From: Colletes latitarsis
Lineage: Eukaryota; Arthropoda; Insecta; Hymenoptera; Colletidae
NCBI RefSeq assembly: GCF_051014445.1
Contig: NC_135137.1
Location: forward strand, 34,287,501 to 34,351,500
Length of the DNA stretch: 64,000 bases
Reading direction: 5' to 3'
The notes beneath the pieces were generated by a model. It was not told the origin of the DNA and did not search any database. It saw only the letters and a program-made list of their open reading frames with translations. Within the stretch, counting starts at the first letter, position 1. Each line of letters begins with the position of its first letter. The position numbers and the translations under genes were made by a program. Below are positions 45,563 through 59,160 of this stretch, in pieces.

Positions 45563-48500
45563 TATACGAGTAGGCGGGAGGTCGAGCACTAGCGAGAGAG
45601 ACAAGTAGCCCTCTGCTGGTGATCGTGAGAAGCGTGGTCATAGATGGTTACGTTGCGGATATCTTTAGTGTCTTCTTCCATAGGTTTCATCGCGAGTCTA
45701 ATCAAGGAAAATTTATATTTATATTCTCGTCGAACTTTATTCCTCCGTGTTCCGACAAGGGAGCGAGGTTAACGCCTACGTCGTAAAACATTGTTACCTT
45801 TAATTGTAATTGGAACCGCTCGGGGTGGAAACGAACGCAGCCACGGGCCAGGGAATCGCGCGGCAAGTGGTAAAGTTATCGTTATTAGCGCGAACGAAAC
45901 ACGATTGAGGAGGTTTGAGATCACGGCGATAAGTAGAATTGCAGCCTTCGCGCGACAAAGACGCGCAACAATATCGGAGCTTCGACGATTTAACGAACTA
46001 TAAACGCCCGATCGCAACGGTTCCCTTTCCCCTCCGTCGATCCACGGGAGGACTTTTCTCCTGGATCCTCGCAGGCAGAGTGAGACTCGCGGACAGGAGC
46101 AGGAGGGGTGGCAGGGGGGGAAAAAACAATATTCGTCCGATAAAGCGACTTTCCGTAGGGCAATAAAACGAACACCGTCGCCCGTAAAACGTAGCGCTAT
46201 ATTTGTTTGCCGCGAGCACTTTGTATTGTTTACGAGTCGTAGCTCGTGCAGCCAAAGCGGTGGAATTGTCGACGGGACGCTGAACAGCGGGGACACCAGA
46301 CCGTCTGGTATTTTGTACGAGCCGTGAAACCGACCGAGACTCGCGTCCTCCGTGACTTCATTATGAAAAGATTCCCCGGGAGGGACGGGATAAAAAGAAA
46401 ACCGTTGAAAAACAGATATCCGCTTCTCTCGTCCGCGCCTCTGTACCCTGAAATTCTTTATAATCTCACGGTGGACGCGTAAACAATGACGTTGAGCAAC
46501 GAATAATAAACATCGCGAAACAAAATCACAGGTAAGGATCTCACTGTGGCGGGTTTAATTCTTTCGGGAGTACTCAATTTGGGCGACCCTCTTCTCCGGC
46601 GCGATCATTGGCACTGTTCGCGAAACCGCCACGCGACTGGGCTAACCGTTTCAAACAACCGATTCTTTTTTTATGAGTAACATCTACACTGTGATTTTTT
46701 ATCAATTTTATTGACTACGGTATGATATTGTCAGGTCTCGAGATGAAAAGAAAAAAAGGTTCCATTTATTGGCTTCACGCGGAGTAATGAAGGATGCTTG
46801 AATTCTGTAATCTGGTCGTCGGTTGAAAAAATATACATATATTTCCAGCGTTGATAGAACAGTCGAGATTAAAGCCTGTGTTGTTGTAGCATTTTAAACA
46901 ATACATATGCAACTGTGCCATCAATAATGGAAGTCATAAATTTGGAAATTTGGCGCAGTTGTCACGATGTTCGTTAAAAAGAAATGAACATCGATCGAAC
47001 GTGGTAAAATAGCTCGTCGAGGAAACCAGAAAAAAGTCGAAAACGTAACGATAGAACCGGAAGGCTTGATTTGTGAATCGGGAATGTGTCGAATGGAAAG
47101 ACGTTTACTTTTTTATTTCAGACGAGTTCTAAGTTGCGCAGTCGTATGTGATAAAATTTGATGTATTTGGAATGTTTTTTGACTGTGAATAGAACTCTGT
47201 ATATACTCTGTACGTCAAAGTTTAAAGCCGTTTTACTAGGAATGACATTTTTCAAACTGGTTGACAGGATACTGTAGGAACCAGCAGATCGATTGATTTG
47301 ACATTTCGCGCACATGTAAAATAAATGCTCGCCTGTCGTCAGAACTGAAATAAATTCGATATCCGTGAAAGTTTCTTTCCCGCTGTTCGAAGACGCGTCG
47401 ATATTTGACAGAGAAATCAAATTTTCGCGAAAGAATTTGATCTTTGATCAAAATAATCAGGGTGAAAGTTGTTTGACTTATTTTTCGACGATCAACTCGT
47501 TAAGATGATCGACACAGTTTCGATTTACAATTTTTGTAATTTCACAAATATTTCCGGGAGGCTCCCTAAGGGAGGACGATTTCGAAACGCAGTTATCCCA
47601 TTGCGAGATTACTGAATCCGCGACAATCACTACCAAACAGTAGGTACTTCCTAAATCATTACAATGATCGCCACGTACCGAGCGTGCTTCGCTATCCGGG
47701 GCACGCGCCCCGATTACACTGTGTTCTAATTATCTTGATCCGCGGTCACGCGAATATTAGATTGTAGTTTATGCTGGAGAGCGATGCCTTCCATACTGTC
47801 GCTCGCAATTGGCCTGACTACGACAAATTAGCTGACTGACAGGGTCACCGTGAGAATAATAAAGAACGATAGGAAAGGGATACGACAACGTTTCGAATAA
47901 ACTTCGCGAACATCGAAAACGACCCTTACCTAGTAAATAAACACTAACTACCAGCTCTAAAAATTGCCTCCGTCTTTCGTGATCTGTTCGATCCACAGTA
48001 ATTTCCATTTATTCGCGAAGATCGTACCGAAGTATTGCGTATGGTTTCAATTGCTTAAACAAAAATTTACGAATCGTCTCCAGTGTATACCGATAGTATA
48101 GGGTTAAGATTTCCTATTTGATCGTGCTCGTAGCGCTATCGCGAAGGGACCTGCTCATTAAACGGCACTATTAACGATACGATAAAATCATTACGACACT
48201 AGCGGCGAGTGATTTCTTCCATCGAGACCGCGTATCGATCCAACGCTGTCCGAGCAACACGCTCGCGAGTGGAGCTCGTGCGCGCGGAAGAGAACCGAGT
48301 CCATGAAGCCCACGTGCGTGCAAAACAGGCAACATCGTTCTAATATATTCTCATTAGCCGGTGTTTTAATTAGAGCGCTCATTAATGCCCGCTACGATGC
48401 ACTCGTCTCTCCCTTTTCCACGGGACCCCCCCTTTCGTATCTCTGTCTCTTTCGTCGGTTCTCCCTCCCTCCCACGATCTCTCTTCTTCCCGGGTGATTG

Positions 48501-51500
48501 CCTTCCCTCGAAAACATACACTCCCCGTTTCTCTACGGCGAACGCCTTTCGACGAACGATCAGAATTAATATCCACATAGTTGCCGGCCAATAACGTACG
48601 ACGCCGCAGCCCCGGCATTCGTTTTTACAATCTCTCGTTTTATTTCCTTCGACGACGCTGGTTTACTGCGTGCCCCTCGACGACCAGACGGTAATTAACT
48701 TCGCCCCTTGTTCGTGGGAATCGTTAATCGCAGAAACGCTCGGAATTTTCCGAGTTCCCTCCCCCCCGTTACTCTTTGCGGGGCGCGCGCTCCCGTGATC
48801 GACGCCGAGGAAACGAAGGAGCCGAACTAATTAGAAATTAGAAAACCTGTTTCCGGAGGTGAATAAGAACGCAGAAACGGGCGAATATTCACCCGGTCTG
48901 CGTTAAGATCGCTGCCACGAGATGAATCGATTCACGGCCGTGGCTCGCGAGATTTCCTGTCTGATTTGCATACACGATACCCCGTGAAATTAACAGGGTC
49001 GTAGTCCTCGAAGCAATTTTACGCAGTTATCTAATAATAAATTGATTTCACGCTCGACGTTTAACACGTCTATCATATGCTCGGGCTGTTCACGTAACCA
49101 TAGGTAATTTATTTCTTTGGGAGCGATACTCTTGCAATTTTGTCGAGTGAACCGCATACTAGGCAATTCTACGTGAAAAAATAAGTAGAGAATGTGGAAT
49201 AAAATTTAATTGTAGAATGCTTCGTTTTCGAGGAAATCGGTTTTGAAAATTCTTGGAGAACGCGCGCGACGCAAGTAGAAACAGCGAGTAATGAACAGAC
49301 ACGCCAGCCAATTCGTATTCAATCGCACGCGTGCCTGTTAAATTTTCAAATTCGATTATCTCGGAAACCAATCATCGTACGGAGAAATTTTATTCTGCAT
49401 TTACGACTTATTTTTATGCGTTGTTAAATAATAATTCATTAGCATCCTCTCCAGATTGGAATACGTATTCAGTTAATATCCTCCTGATTCGAGACGTTTT
49501 TAAAATTAATCACGAGGCATAATCGCGAGTCTGGGATATTCTTGGACGGTCTTCGAGTCAAGAGAAAGGGATATCGACGATCTCCTCGACACGCAAAACC
49601 ATGAATCACGGTTCCCGTGGCCGAATCAGGCCGGAGGTGGAGCCTACGTCTCGTTCGCTTCCTCTTTTTCCCCCGGGAAGAATATTTTATGCAAACACGA
49701 TGCTTTCCTTCGCAAGAACCGATTTCACCCCGCGGCTGGCTGGTCGGACGAACGGAATTTAATCAAATTTTCGAAAACACCGAGCGCTCGCTACTCTCTA
49801 TTCCCGGGCTCGATAATTATTCGGCAAACCGTGGCGAGTACCGGGGCGCGCGAATCAGTGATCCTGCTTTCAGCTCGCCGGGATTTAACGGGAACATGTT
49901 TTCGCGCGTGAATTCGGGCCGAGTTTTCTTATGAAAATACCGACTCCCCCGAGAACGAAATCAACGAGAACCGAAAGCATCGATCCCGGCGAGTCGACCC
50001 GCCCGCGCAAATAAAGCGATACTCGCGTCAAAATTCTTAATGTATAAGTTCAATTCGCGTTTTCGAACGGGTCGATCGGTGTGAAATATAAAATGTGCTG
50101 GATTTAAATAATTTAAGTGCAGCAGTCCCCTCGGATTATTCACCCTAACAGGGGCGAGAGTTGGTTGTGTAATCGAGGGCGTCAGAAAATAAGGAGGATA
50201 TTTCTTTTAGGGAAGATTTAATATTTTCCTTCACGAATAATTCGCAGTTTTGCTTGCCCCAAGTTTCTGGAGTTTCACTGTGTAACAAATCTGCACTCTG
50301 CATTCGCGAGAAGTTGGCTAGCGAAAGGAATGGGGGTCCAGCGTGTCGTCCTGATTATCATTACAATAAACTAGAATAGATTGCCACAAAAAATGGTGTC
50401 TTTCCAATATACAAGTTCACTCCAGCTGCAAATTTCGAAGTTTATGATCCAAGTTCGCATTACAACCGCGATATCGTTCGACAGCGTCGATGCTCCTTCG
50501 GGTGGAGAAGGGGGTGGTCGATAGCGATCACGTTTACCTTGCTGAGATGATTTGATGTTTCGTCGACGGGGCACTCGTCACCGGGCGATATCGGCCGTCC
50601 GGTTAAAAGATACGCAGGATGGATGCTGTGTCGCGACACGCGATCTGCTCTGTCGTACCTGACCGGACTAGTTCACTCGGCGAGCCATCCTGGCTGTCGT
50701 CCGCCCTAAATCAAGCCTAGTTGACGGACGCAGGACAGTCTGCGTGGAGCTTGCGGGTCACCTGTCCACGTAGGCTATCCCACCGGTTAAATCATCGCCT
50801 CCCTCGGTCGCCCCCTTCTCCCACGGTCCTCCCGACCCACCCCGGGGTTCATCCCTCCCACCGAACAGCACGAGCCTCGTAGCGTCCAGAGTGCTGCACC
50901 CGGCTGCTCTTCCCTCCTTCCCGTATGAGGAATAGCGCGGGGGCTGCTTTTGATTTAGCGGAATATGCTGCTGGCACTGACGACTCGCTCCCATTACGTT
51001 CCCCGTACCCCGCCGATACACCCCCTCCCACCGAACTCTCTGGGGCCCCCTCACACCCTCGAAACCTACAGCGCTGTCGTAACGCTCCTCCCTGCTTCTT
51101 GCGGACCGAGACCTCTAATTAATGGCCAGGCTCATTTCGCCCGCTCGGATGCCACGAAAAATTATGCCCTTTTGAATACTGATGAACTTTCGCCGGACGG
51201 TGGCGTGTTCCCCGCGTCTTTTTGTTTCGTTCTCGTAACCCGTCCGTTCCAGCGGGGTCTACGCGTTTCCTACGCCCGCGTCGGTACCGCCGTTTTCATC
51301 CGGGATCGATCGCAAGCCAACGCCGAGAGCCATCGCGTATCGGTCATACGCGTCCGGAACAGTAACATTCCGCGCATTCTAGACGCGGGGAAATTCCATA
51401 GAAGAATTCGTTGGATTATTTCGTCCGTCGCGGCGGTCGTGGTGGAACCGGATAATCAGTTTGTTCGAGGAATGTAGCGAGACAGGGGCTACCGCTCGTG

Positions 51501-54500
51501 TTGCCGATGGGGTGAAGTTTAATGGAGTCTACCAGATAGCTGATAAGATCGTTCACTTGCTGATAAAAGTTTTATTCAAATGCTGGAATGCCAAAAATTA
51601 TGTTTGAACGCCAATTTATCTTTTTAAAATTGGAGAGTTCTAGTATCTTGCGCTAAATGATTAATTGTACGGAAGTCGCTGGTGACAGTGAATGGATGAA
51701 GTCCAGAAATGGATTTACTTACGTATTCATATTAGTGTGTTTTCAATGAATAATGAAACTCTTTTATATTGAAATTCCAAACTCGAAACGAATTATATTA
51801 TTTATTGGAGACATGCTTGCACTTTTAGAATTTTAAAGGCATATTGAATTATAATACTTATACTACTATTTACGTTTCACTCTTTTATCTATTTCTTAGA
51901 AACATATGCATTTGCATAAACATCAGATTTCTTCACATTTTTAATTCGTTCGTTAAAAGAATCTACGACGTTACCGAATAACAAATTATCGGATTTGATT
52001 TAATTTTTGATTATAAAGATTCATACATGAAAAATGGTAATGTGGGCGTAGCGAACCAAAATGTGACCGAGAACGTTCTCCTAATTGAAGTCTAGATTGT
52101 AGAAGATCTATCAAGTTCTCGTTCCTCAAAGTAAACCTGTCATAAGTGCTCTCGAAGTTCAGGTGTTCTACTTTTTAGTGTTGAGTTTATCTTAGGAGTA
52201 ACTGCTTCTACTATGACGATCGTCAGAGTAGCAATTATGAGTTAGTGCATGAACAATCCGATGCATTATTATTCATGAACCGTTTCGGATGTATTATGCA
52301 ACTAGTTAGATACGCGAACGTGGTCGCAACTATGAGTCATAAACGACGAAGTGATATTGAACTTTGACGTTTTTAAACACAAAGGTTCACCAATCTCGAA
52401 GACGACACAATCGTGTATGTGTGAAGTCGTGAATGTTAAATTCACACGCAATTTTTAGGATTTTACTGTTCTATATAGTGGAACGTAAAATATAATAAAC
52501 ATGTTTTCGTCGAACGAAATCGTGATCCAAAGCAGGACGAGTAATAAGTGACGGAGGTTCCGCAAAATAAGGAGAACTCTAGCGGGATAACAAACAGCGA
52601 AAAGTGGTGACTTGTTCGGTAAGAAGGAAAAGAAGGAGCGAGAGAAGACGCACCCAAGGCGAGAGACATCGCCGCAATTCCCATTCAAATTAATGCAAAC
52701 GGTCTCCGCTCCCGGTGCCGAGAGGAGGATTCCGCCCACGCTTCTTCTCCTTCCGCGAGTTGGCAATGATGAACATTTACGTCACGGCATTTTTCGAGAC
52801 CGAGAGGACGAGCCTGTTCGTTTCATACGCGCGAAGTCACCCTTGAAACGGAGCTTGCTTCTCGCGAAGTTGCCTCGACGGTTCGCCAGCTTCACTCAGT
52901 CAAAAGAAAAGAATATTAAATTTAAATTTTCTTAACAGACACCTAGTGGAGTCCATGTGGTCTCATACAAGCAATTTTTTAAAATTCAATTAGAAACTGT
53001 ATAATTCAAATTCGGGTCAAAATAGACCCTCAATTCTTTATCAAGTTCGCCATTTGAGGGTTGAATAGATTATGCACGGCATTTAAATCGATTATTATTA
53101 TATAGTGGCTGAAATGCTAAAATAATTATTAATTTTGGAAGAAGAAATGTTTGCGCAGAGAAAATACCAGAAACTCGTAAGAGAATGGCCGAACAATAAT
53201 CTGCAGAGAGGCTTCACGGGTTCGGCGTACGCTGGATGATCCTTACGACCAGCATATTTCCATTACCATGATGCGATGCGTATTGAAATAACATGAGGCC
53301 GCCAAAAGGTAGTTACCATGTGGTTCTGGTATGGCGAAACGCGAGGATACAACGTGGCGGCGGTGGTCCGTTTGTCAATGACCGGACCGGGTTGCTACAA
53401 TGCTGATGCACCTCTCGTGGCTTTTTTTTCTCTCCTTTTTTCTTTCTCCATTTTTATTTCCATTTTGGCTGCGCCAGCCTCTGTCTGTCCACTGTGTACG
53501 CGTTTCGTTTGGCGAATTCATTCGAGGAGAGATGAATAAGGGAAGAAAGGGAGAACGCGTATTTCGGGGAACGCCTGGACGAAACGGCGACTCGTTTGTC
53601 CTCTGTTGCAATTACACCGTTACACGCTGTCCACTAATTAATATACTCTGTATAGGCGACGAGCATTTTCAAATATTATACACGCGGGAAAAGCAATCTG
53701 GACGACTCTATTAGGACGAAGCAAATGATCAGAAGTGGGATTAAGTCAAGAAAACTTGTTATTGCCAAATAAAATCTATGATCTAGAGAATCGAAGTTTC
53801 CTAGTCTAAATTAATTCTATGTTCCCACGCAAAAATTGAACGTCATTTTGAAACAGCTTACGTTCTCTTGAAGAGCGCCCGCAACGAAAGCTCGCAGAAT
53901 GCTACACGTTTCGAGTATCATCAATGCAACATCTGAAACACAGTAGAGCATGCGACTCTGCAGCATGTGCAACATCACGCGAACAATAACGCATCAAGTA
54001 CAATCTTTCTACCTTTCGTTTCAACAGTATGCGAATGCGCAGCGTCTGCTCATTGTACGAGTCCCACACTTCTTGGTACTCGGGATCAACGGGACGTTCT
54101 CGTTTCTCATTTAACGAAGGACAAAGTTCCATACGCCGGGATCAACGAACAACCGAGTGGTCTAGCTTAATAAGTGGCGCAAGTCAACCCCTCGGTAGAT
54201 TTCAGACTTTTTAATTCTCTAGTCGGTGCAACCTACGCTAACTCCCCTCAAATTCATTTGCTCGTATCTTCGAAAAGGCTCCTCTCTGCGTGAAAAATAA
54301 AACACCGTCCGTCACAATAATCACGAAACTTCGTGGACCGGAAGTTTAATTCCCACACAGGCTCGCGTTAAATCGGTAAAATCGTTCGCGGAAGATTCTA
54401 GTGCCCTCTCAAAGAAACTATTCGACAGAGTTTTTCGGTAGAACAGTTCCTGTCGAGCTTCCCGCCTAACTCGCAAAGTCTCTTTGATTCGCTCGACACT

Positions 54501-55246
54501 CGCGATAGATTGGCGCCTAAACGCGTGACTTGCTTCGAACAGGACATTCCTAGCCACGCCAGGATGCACAGAACCTATACTGTGACAGTGATTCAAATTG
54601 TGTCAAAGCGTTAATAGATCGATACGAAAAAATTTAAGTTATCTGTATCTGTGTGTATAATGGAGGTTTAATAAATTATTTACTTTTGTGTAATTAAAAG
54701 AATCAATTCTGTATTTTTGCCTATCATCTATCAGTCTTTTAAATATTTCGATTCTTCTGATAACAATTGTATTTTCTCCTGCTACTACATAAAATAAAAT
54801 ATGACCTCTTATTTTGTTAGATTATTTTACAAATACGAAGGTTCGACGAATATAATCGAATAATATAGAAAGTCGGGTAATTTTCTACCGTAGTTTCTAT
54901 CTTCCTCATAGTTTGCTTTTTCGTTCCACGTTTTTGCAAAGCGAGGGGAAACAAGATCGTACGCAAACACACGGGAGACCGTGGTCGTTGGGGTCGAAAA
55001 ATTTTGACGATGAACGACAAATGCCAGCGAATATTGCGAACCGGTTAAATACGACGATTAAACTCGTGCTAGGGGTTATTGCGCCTAGGCTTTGTAATCG
55101 ATTCGTTGGACACTGAAACGCGGGACGCGTACCAAACGCTGTAGATTGTTCTGTACACGCGCTGGCTCCCACGTGTCACCGGTTCGGAGCTGATCGGATG
55201 GTTTTTCGAGCGGAAAGATGATAAATATGATTATGGCCGAAAGATA
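45563..55246. other. No gene recognised; long unique stretch
   Basis: CpG-rich blocks (45770-46480, 48130-48960, 49550-50000, 50490-51480 and 52600-52900) are separated by A+T-rich blocks (46660-47150, 51560-52500, 52920-53150 and 53700-53880). A weak third candidate for a minus-strand juxtaposed splice site (TTTATTTACTAG|GTAAGG) lies at 47929/47930. A plus-strand 3' splice-site-like tract (ACTTTTTTATTTCAG) ends at 47121, but no coding exon follows. The minus-strand frame around 54020-54132 reads protein-like for about 35 residues without a family match. Confidence 0.45.
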
Positions 55247-55294
55247 TACGCGGTACAGGTGTCATTGCAATTTACGCGGTACAGGTGTTATTAC
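55247..55294. repeat. Short direct repeat, 26-bp period
   Basis: TACGCGGTACAGGTGT followed by CATT (55247) or TATT (55273) occurs twice, head to tail, in otherwise unique sequence. Confidence 0.75.
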
Positions 55295-58200
55295 CGTTAC
55301 GAACCGCTCTTGCGTCCTACGCGTTTGTTTATACGAACCCTGTCTCCGATATTCGATCGCCCAACGTCGAGTTGGAAAACGATCTATCTATTAAATCACC
55401 GATCGATTCTACGGGCGACTTGTAAATACATCGAACCGTAACTAACGTAAAGCGTGATTGAAGCTTCTCGACCCCGAATTTCGAACCGTGATATCGCTTC
55501 GCGGAATAATTCCTCGCGGCAGTCGATGTTTAAATTTTTAATCGACGACAGAATGTAGCTCTTTAAATTTTAGTGGATTTAATATTTTTGTCTCTTTATG
55601 TAATATTAATTACATTGGTCGATAACTTGTTTGGTCGCGAAAGTACTAAATTAATAAATGCAATCTAAAAGATTAAAACTAAGTTTGGTCGTCTCATAAA
55701 TTTAAGTAGCCTTACATTAGCAATAACATACGATGTAGGAAAAGGATTATTGACGTTGAAAACGTTCTTGTCAGGAATCTATGAGACATTTATGGCGTCA
55801 GGGATTACGTTAGTAGTTAAAAGTAGAAATAAAAATTTATTTCCCGACAGATAAATATCAGATATTAAATCGTACAGAGCAAAGAATTACTCGAGTAGTT
55901 CGAGGTTGAAAAACAAAGTTTAATTCCAGGCAGTTAAATATTAAACATTAAACTGTAGTTTGCACTAACATTTTTTTTCTGAAATTAACCCTCTTTAATT
56001 ATATAAGATTACGTCTTGCACAATTTCCTTGTGATTTTACTACTAGTGCCAGTTATTTTATTACACTTGAAAATAACTCGTTTAACGATAAGAAATTTAG
56101 AATGAAACCGAGAAAAGTGATTGTTTTGAACTTTGAAAATTTTCTTACGCAGACTCGAGTCTCAATTATTTAGTATGGACGACGTGGAGTCGCCAAGGAG
56201 CATCGGTTTTCCTAGCCTGGTGTATCCAAGCTGTCCTCGAAATAATCGCCAAATATTTGTCCGCCACACTAGCCGGAGCAAACGACCGCGACGTAGCAGT
56301 ATTCTTGGCGTTATTTCTGTCTTTTCGATACACATCAGGCCGTATTTGCCTTACCGGTACTGCAGCCGTGTCGGATCGTTCTCGAGATCCAAAGGATTAA
56401 TCTTTGACTAGCGCGGCCGAGTGTTTGCTTTCCCGACGAGCTGAGCAAGCTGGATTATTATTACGCGCGGAGTAGGCTGCGAGACGCGCTCTCTCGCTCC
56501 ATAGAGAACCGCCTGTCTTGCAAATCGCTTCGAACGAGCATCCGGCGCTGATTAAAACTTGAAAACTCCGAAATAAGTGGGCGACTGTGTTCGTCGAACA
56601 AATACGAGGCGTCAGGAACGTACTAACGACGTAACTCCCGTAACTTTTGCTTCCCTCCCCCCTCGTACTTGTCACGTTTTACGCGTTTAACGATCGATAC
56701 GGAAATAAACCTGTTAACGTTCCCTTTGTCTCTTGTTTCCGTATTAACGGAGAACTCGCGGCGAAAGCAAATCGCACAAATTGAATCCAGTCGATGGCAC
56801 ACGGTTCCTTTAAATATGGAGCTCGAGAATGCTCCGCTGTAGTTGATGGAAAACCGAACGAGTCCAGAGAGATTGAGAGAAAGAAAACTGAAGGGAAGTC
56901 AAGGAGTCTTTGCTTAGCAGTTCGATATTTGCCAATTGTGCCCTTGTCTATTGGATAACTCCTTGGATAAATTTTATAAGAGATTACTTCGAATCAGGTG
57001 GACGACAGGGTTGTAAACAGAGTTTCAACCGAGGAATAAATTTTTGTAAATGGAAACTCTGGACACATATTTTCAGGGTATTTTACGAGATTTTTATGAG
57101 CAAACGGAGTAAAGTAACTTGTAATAAATATTCAATTTTAAAGCTTACTATGAGGAATGAAAGGGAAGGGACGACGAACGGAGGGAACATCAAATTGTAT
57201 TAACATAACGACAGGGGATCAGACGGTCTCTGCGTCGGTTTATACGAATGAAAAGGACTTACGCAATCATTTTAATTGTCGAACGAGTTTGCCACGGTAT
57301 TATACGAACGCATCATCCACGCTCTTTGAAAATGTCCATTACAGGAGCACGATATTTATATTTCGTCTGATTCTGTCGTCTCTGCAAGGGGCTTGCGAAT
57401 AAATGGATGTTACGCGCGCGTTGCTACGCGAGCCATTCATTATAAAAATGATGTAAGTCCTGTTTTTTTTAAAAAATAAAGCTTTTGCGAGCAATGTTTG
57501 AAATATGAGTGTCGACGAGGTAACATTTTTACGCGATGACGTTCGCTGAACTTCAGTCGCTAAACGAGAAAAGAAATTTTCCAGGCCCATAATATCTCTG
57601 ATGCGAACTTTAGATTTACATTAAAAATTATTTACGATCGATGTAAAATCGCGCGACCAGAAACGGGCAATTTTTGCGGTCGTCGCGTCGGTATTCACAA
57701 AAAATATACAACTAACCAATTAGCGCCTATCAATCTTTTTCGCTCGATTGACATACAAAACCTTTTATATCTCGAAACAAAGATAAATGGACTTGTACCA
57801 CTTTTATAATAAACGACACATATATAAGAGCAAACGAGCGTCAAAAACATAGAGCAAATAGTGTACATTCATCGATTAATACTTTCGCGAGCTCTCGTTT
57901 AGGTACTGACCTCTCAATCGAATCACACAAAAATCTAACTACAAAGACAAAGTACCTTAACTCTCGTTTTATCAGTCCTTGAGAAACGGTGGGAGAGCAA
58001 TTGATAATCGTCCAACGAGCACGCGATACAAATCACGAAAACACGGTCTCGAATAAATTCCCGTGGTCCTCGAAGCGCGTTCTCACCCCCCGGGGGCGCG
58101 TGGAAATTAAAATTAAAGGAACAAAAAAGGAGAAGAAAGGGTGAGCCAGGAATGAAATATAAGTCTGTCCGTGAAGGGAGCCGTGGTAGCCGCTAATTTC

Positions 58201-59029
58201 CCTAATTTCGCTAATAAATTGTCAGAGACAAAACTTCCCAAGCGGATTGTAAAGGTATTAACTTCTTTCCTGACCCTGCAATTTCTCTCTATGTCCGTTT
58301 CACCCCCGTGCGTCGCGACGCGGTCGTCTTGCAGCTTTATCTGCCGCAGCGCGTCTCTCTATCTCGCCGCGAACAAAGAGGAAGAAGAGGGGGAGCGAAC
58401 GACGAACGACAGGGGAGAAAAAGATGGAGTCGGACCGTGGATCGCGACGACTGGTAGCACGAAAGAGCTGTATTACACCTCTTGAGCACGGACCCGCGCG
58501 CGTGTTCGTGTAACTGAAAAAGAGTTGAGTAACATACACGGAAAGCCAACGGCGGCCCAGTCGAGTTCAAAATAAGAGACGAAGCGAAACAATAGTTTCC
58601 TCTCCCCCGGGTAGTATTCCGCCGTGTGCTTTTTATGAATTACATTTGCAATTATGTCCCAACGTCGTCCCCGTGGCTCGTCCGCTCGCGCAACGACGCA
58701 TATTTCAGCCGGTAGCCACAGCGACACGAAACGCGGTCCACGCTCGGTATTAGCGAGAACCGCCCCCGCGCTGGCTAAACACGCACCCGACTTTAGCAAT
58801 TTTTTTTCATTTACATATACACGCGAGGGGCGCCGTTACACTACGCCTTTTTCACGCGTCCCCACGTTCGCACCTATTTCTCCCGAAATTGTTAAATTAT
58901 TACACATACTTTAACATCGTTCCAACAATTTTTGAACATAAAGAAAAAGTCGATTATTAATCGGTTGCTATTTATTCACGATCTCATTAGCCCTCTCTTT
59001 CTCTTGATAGTTTTAAAACGTTGTCCCTA
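55295..59029. other. No gene recognised
   Basis: 55500-56110 and 57590-57960 are A+T-rich. 56400-56700 and 58050-58860 are CpG-rich, with overlapping frames of up to 108 codons on both strands and none recognisable. Confidence 0.45.
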
Positions 59030-59160
59030 CAGTGTGCAAGAATGGATGCACCCCTTGGAGTTATTTAGAACGGGGTCGCGAAAATGTTAAGAAAATTGTA
59101 TTCGAAATGTGGAAACTGAGTATGTAAAGCACTTTAGCATAAATAAGTTGGAAACCACTG
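59030..59160 (-). mobile_element. hAT-type element fragment
   Basis: Read on the minus strand from 59160, the sequence starts CAGTGGTTTCCAACTTATTT and continues to CGCGACCCCGTTCT. This is the usual beginning of hAT-superfamily non-autonomous elements (CAGTGGTTNYYAAC followed by a CGCGACCCC-type segment). The far end may be at 59030 (CAGTGTGCAAG on the plus strand), but its match to the near end is only CAGTG, and no 8-bp target duplication is visible. Only one terminus is therefore well supported. Confidence 0.5.

Noticed and set aside
46505..46545. Plus-strand CACAG|GTAAGG as a possible recursive splice site
   Set aside because: The preceding 30 bases are purine-rich with no pyrimidine tract or branch point.
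46860..47100. Possible second mariner fragment
   Set aside because: I could not align any frame to HDNA, PxDFFLFP or helix-turn-helix motifs.
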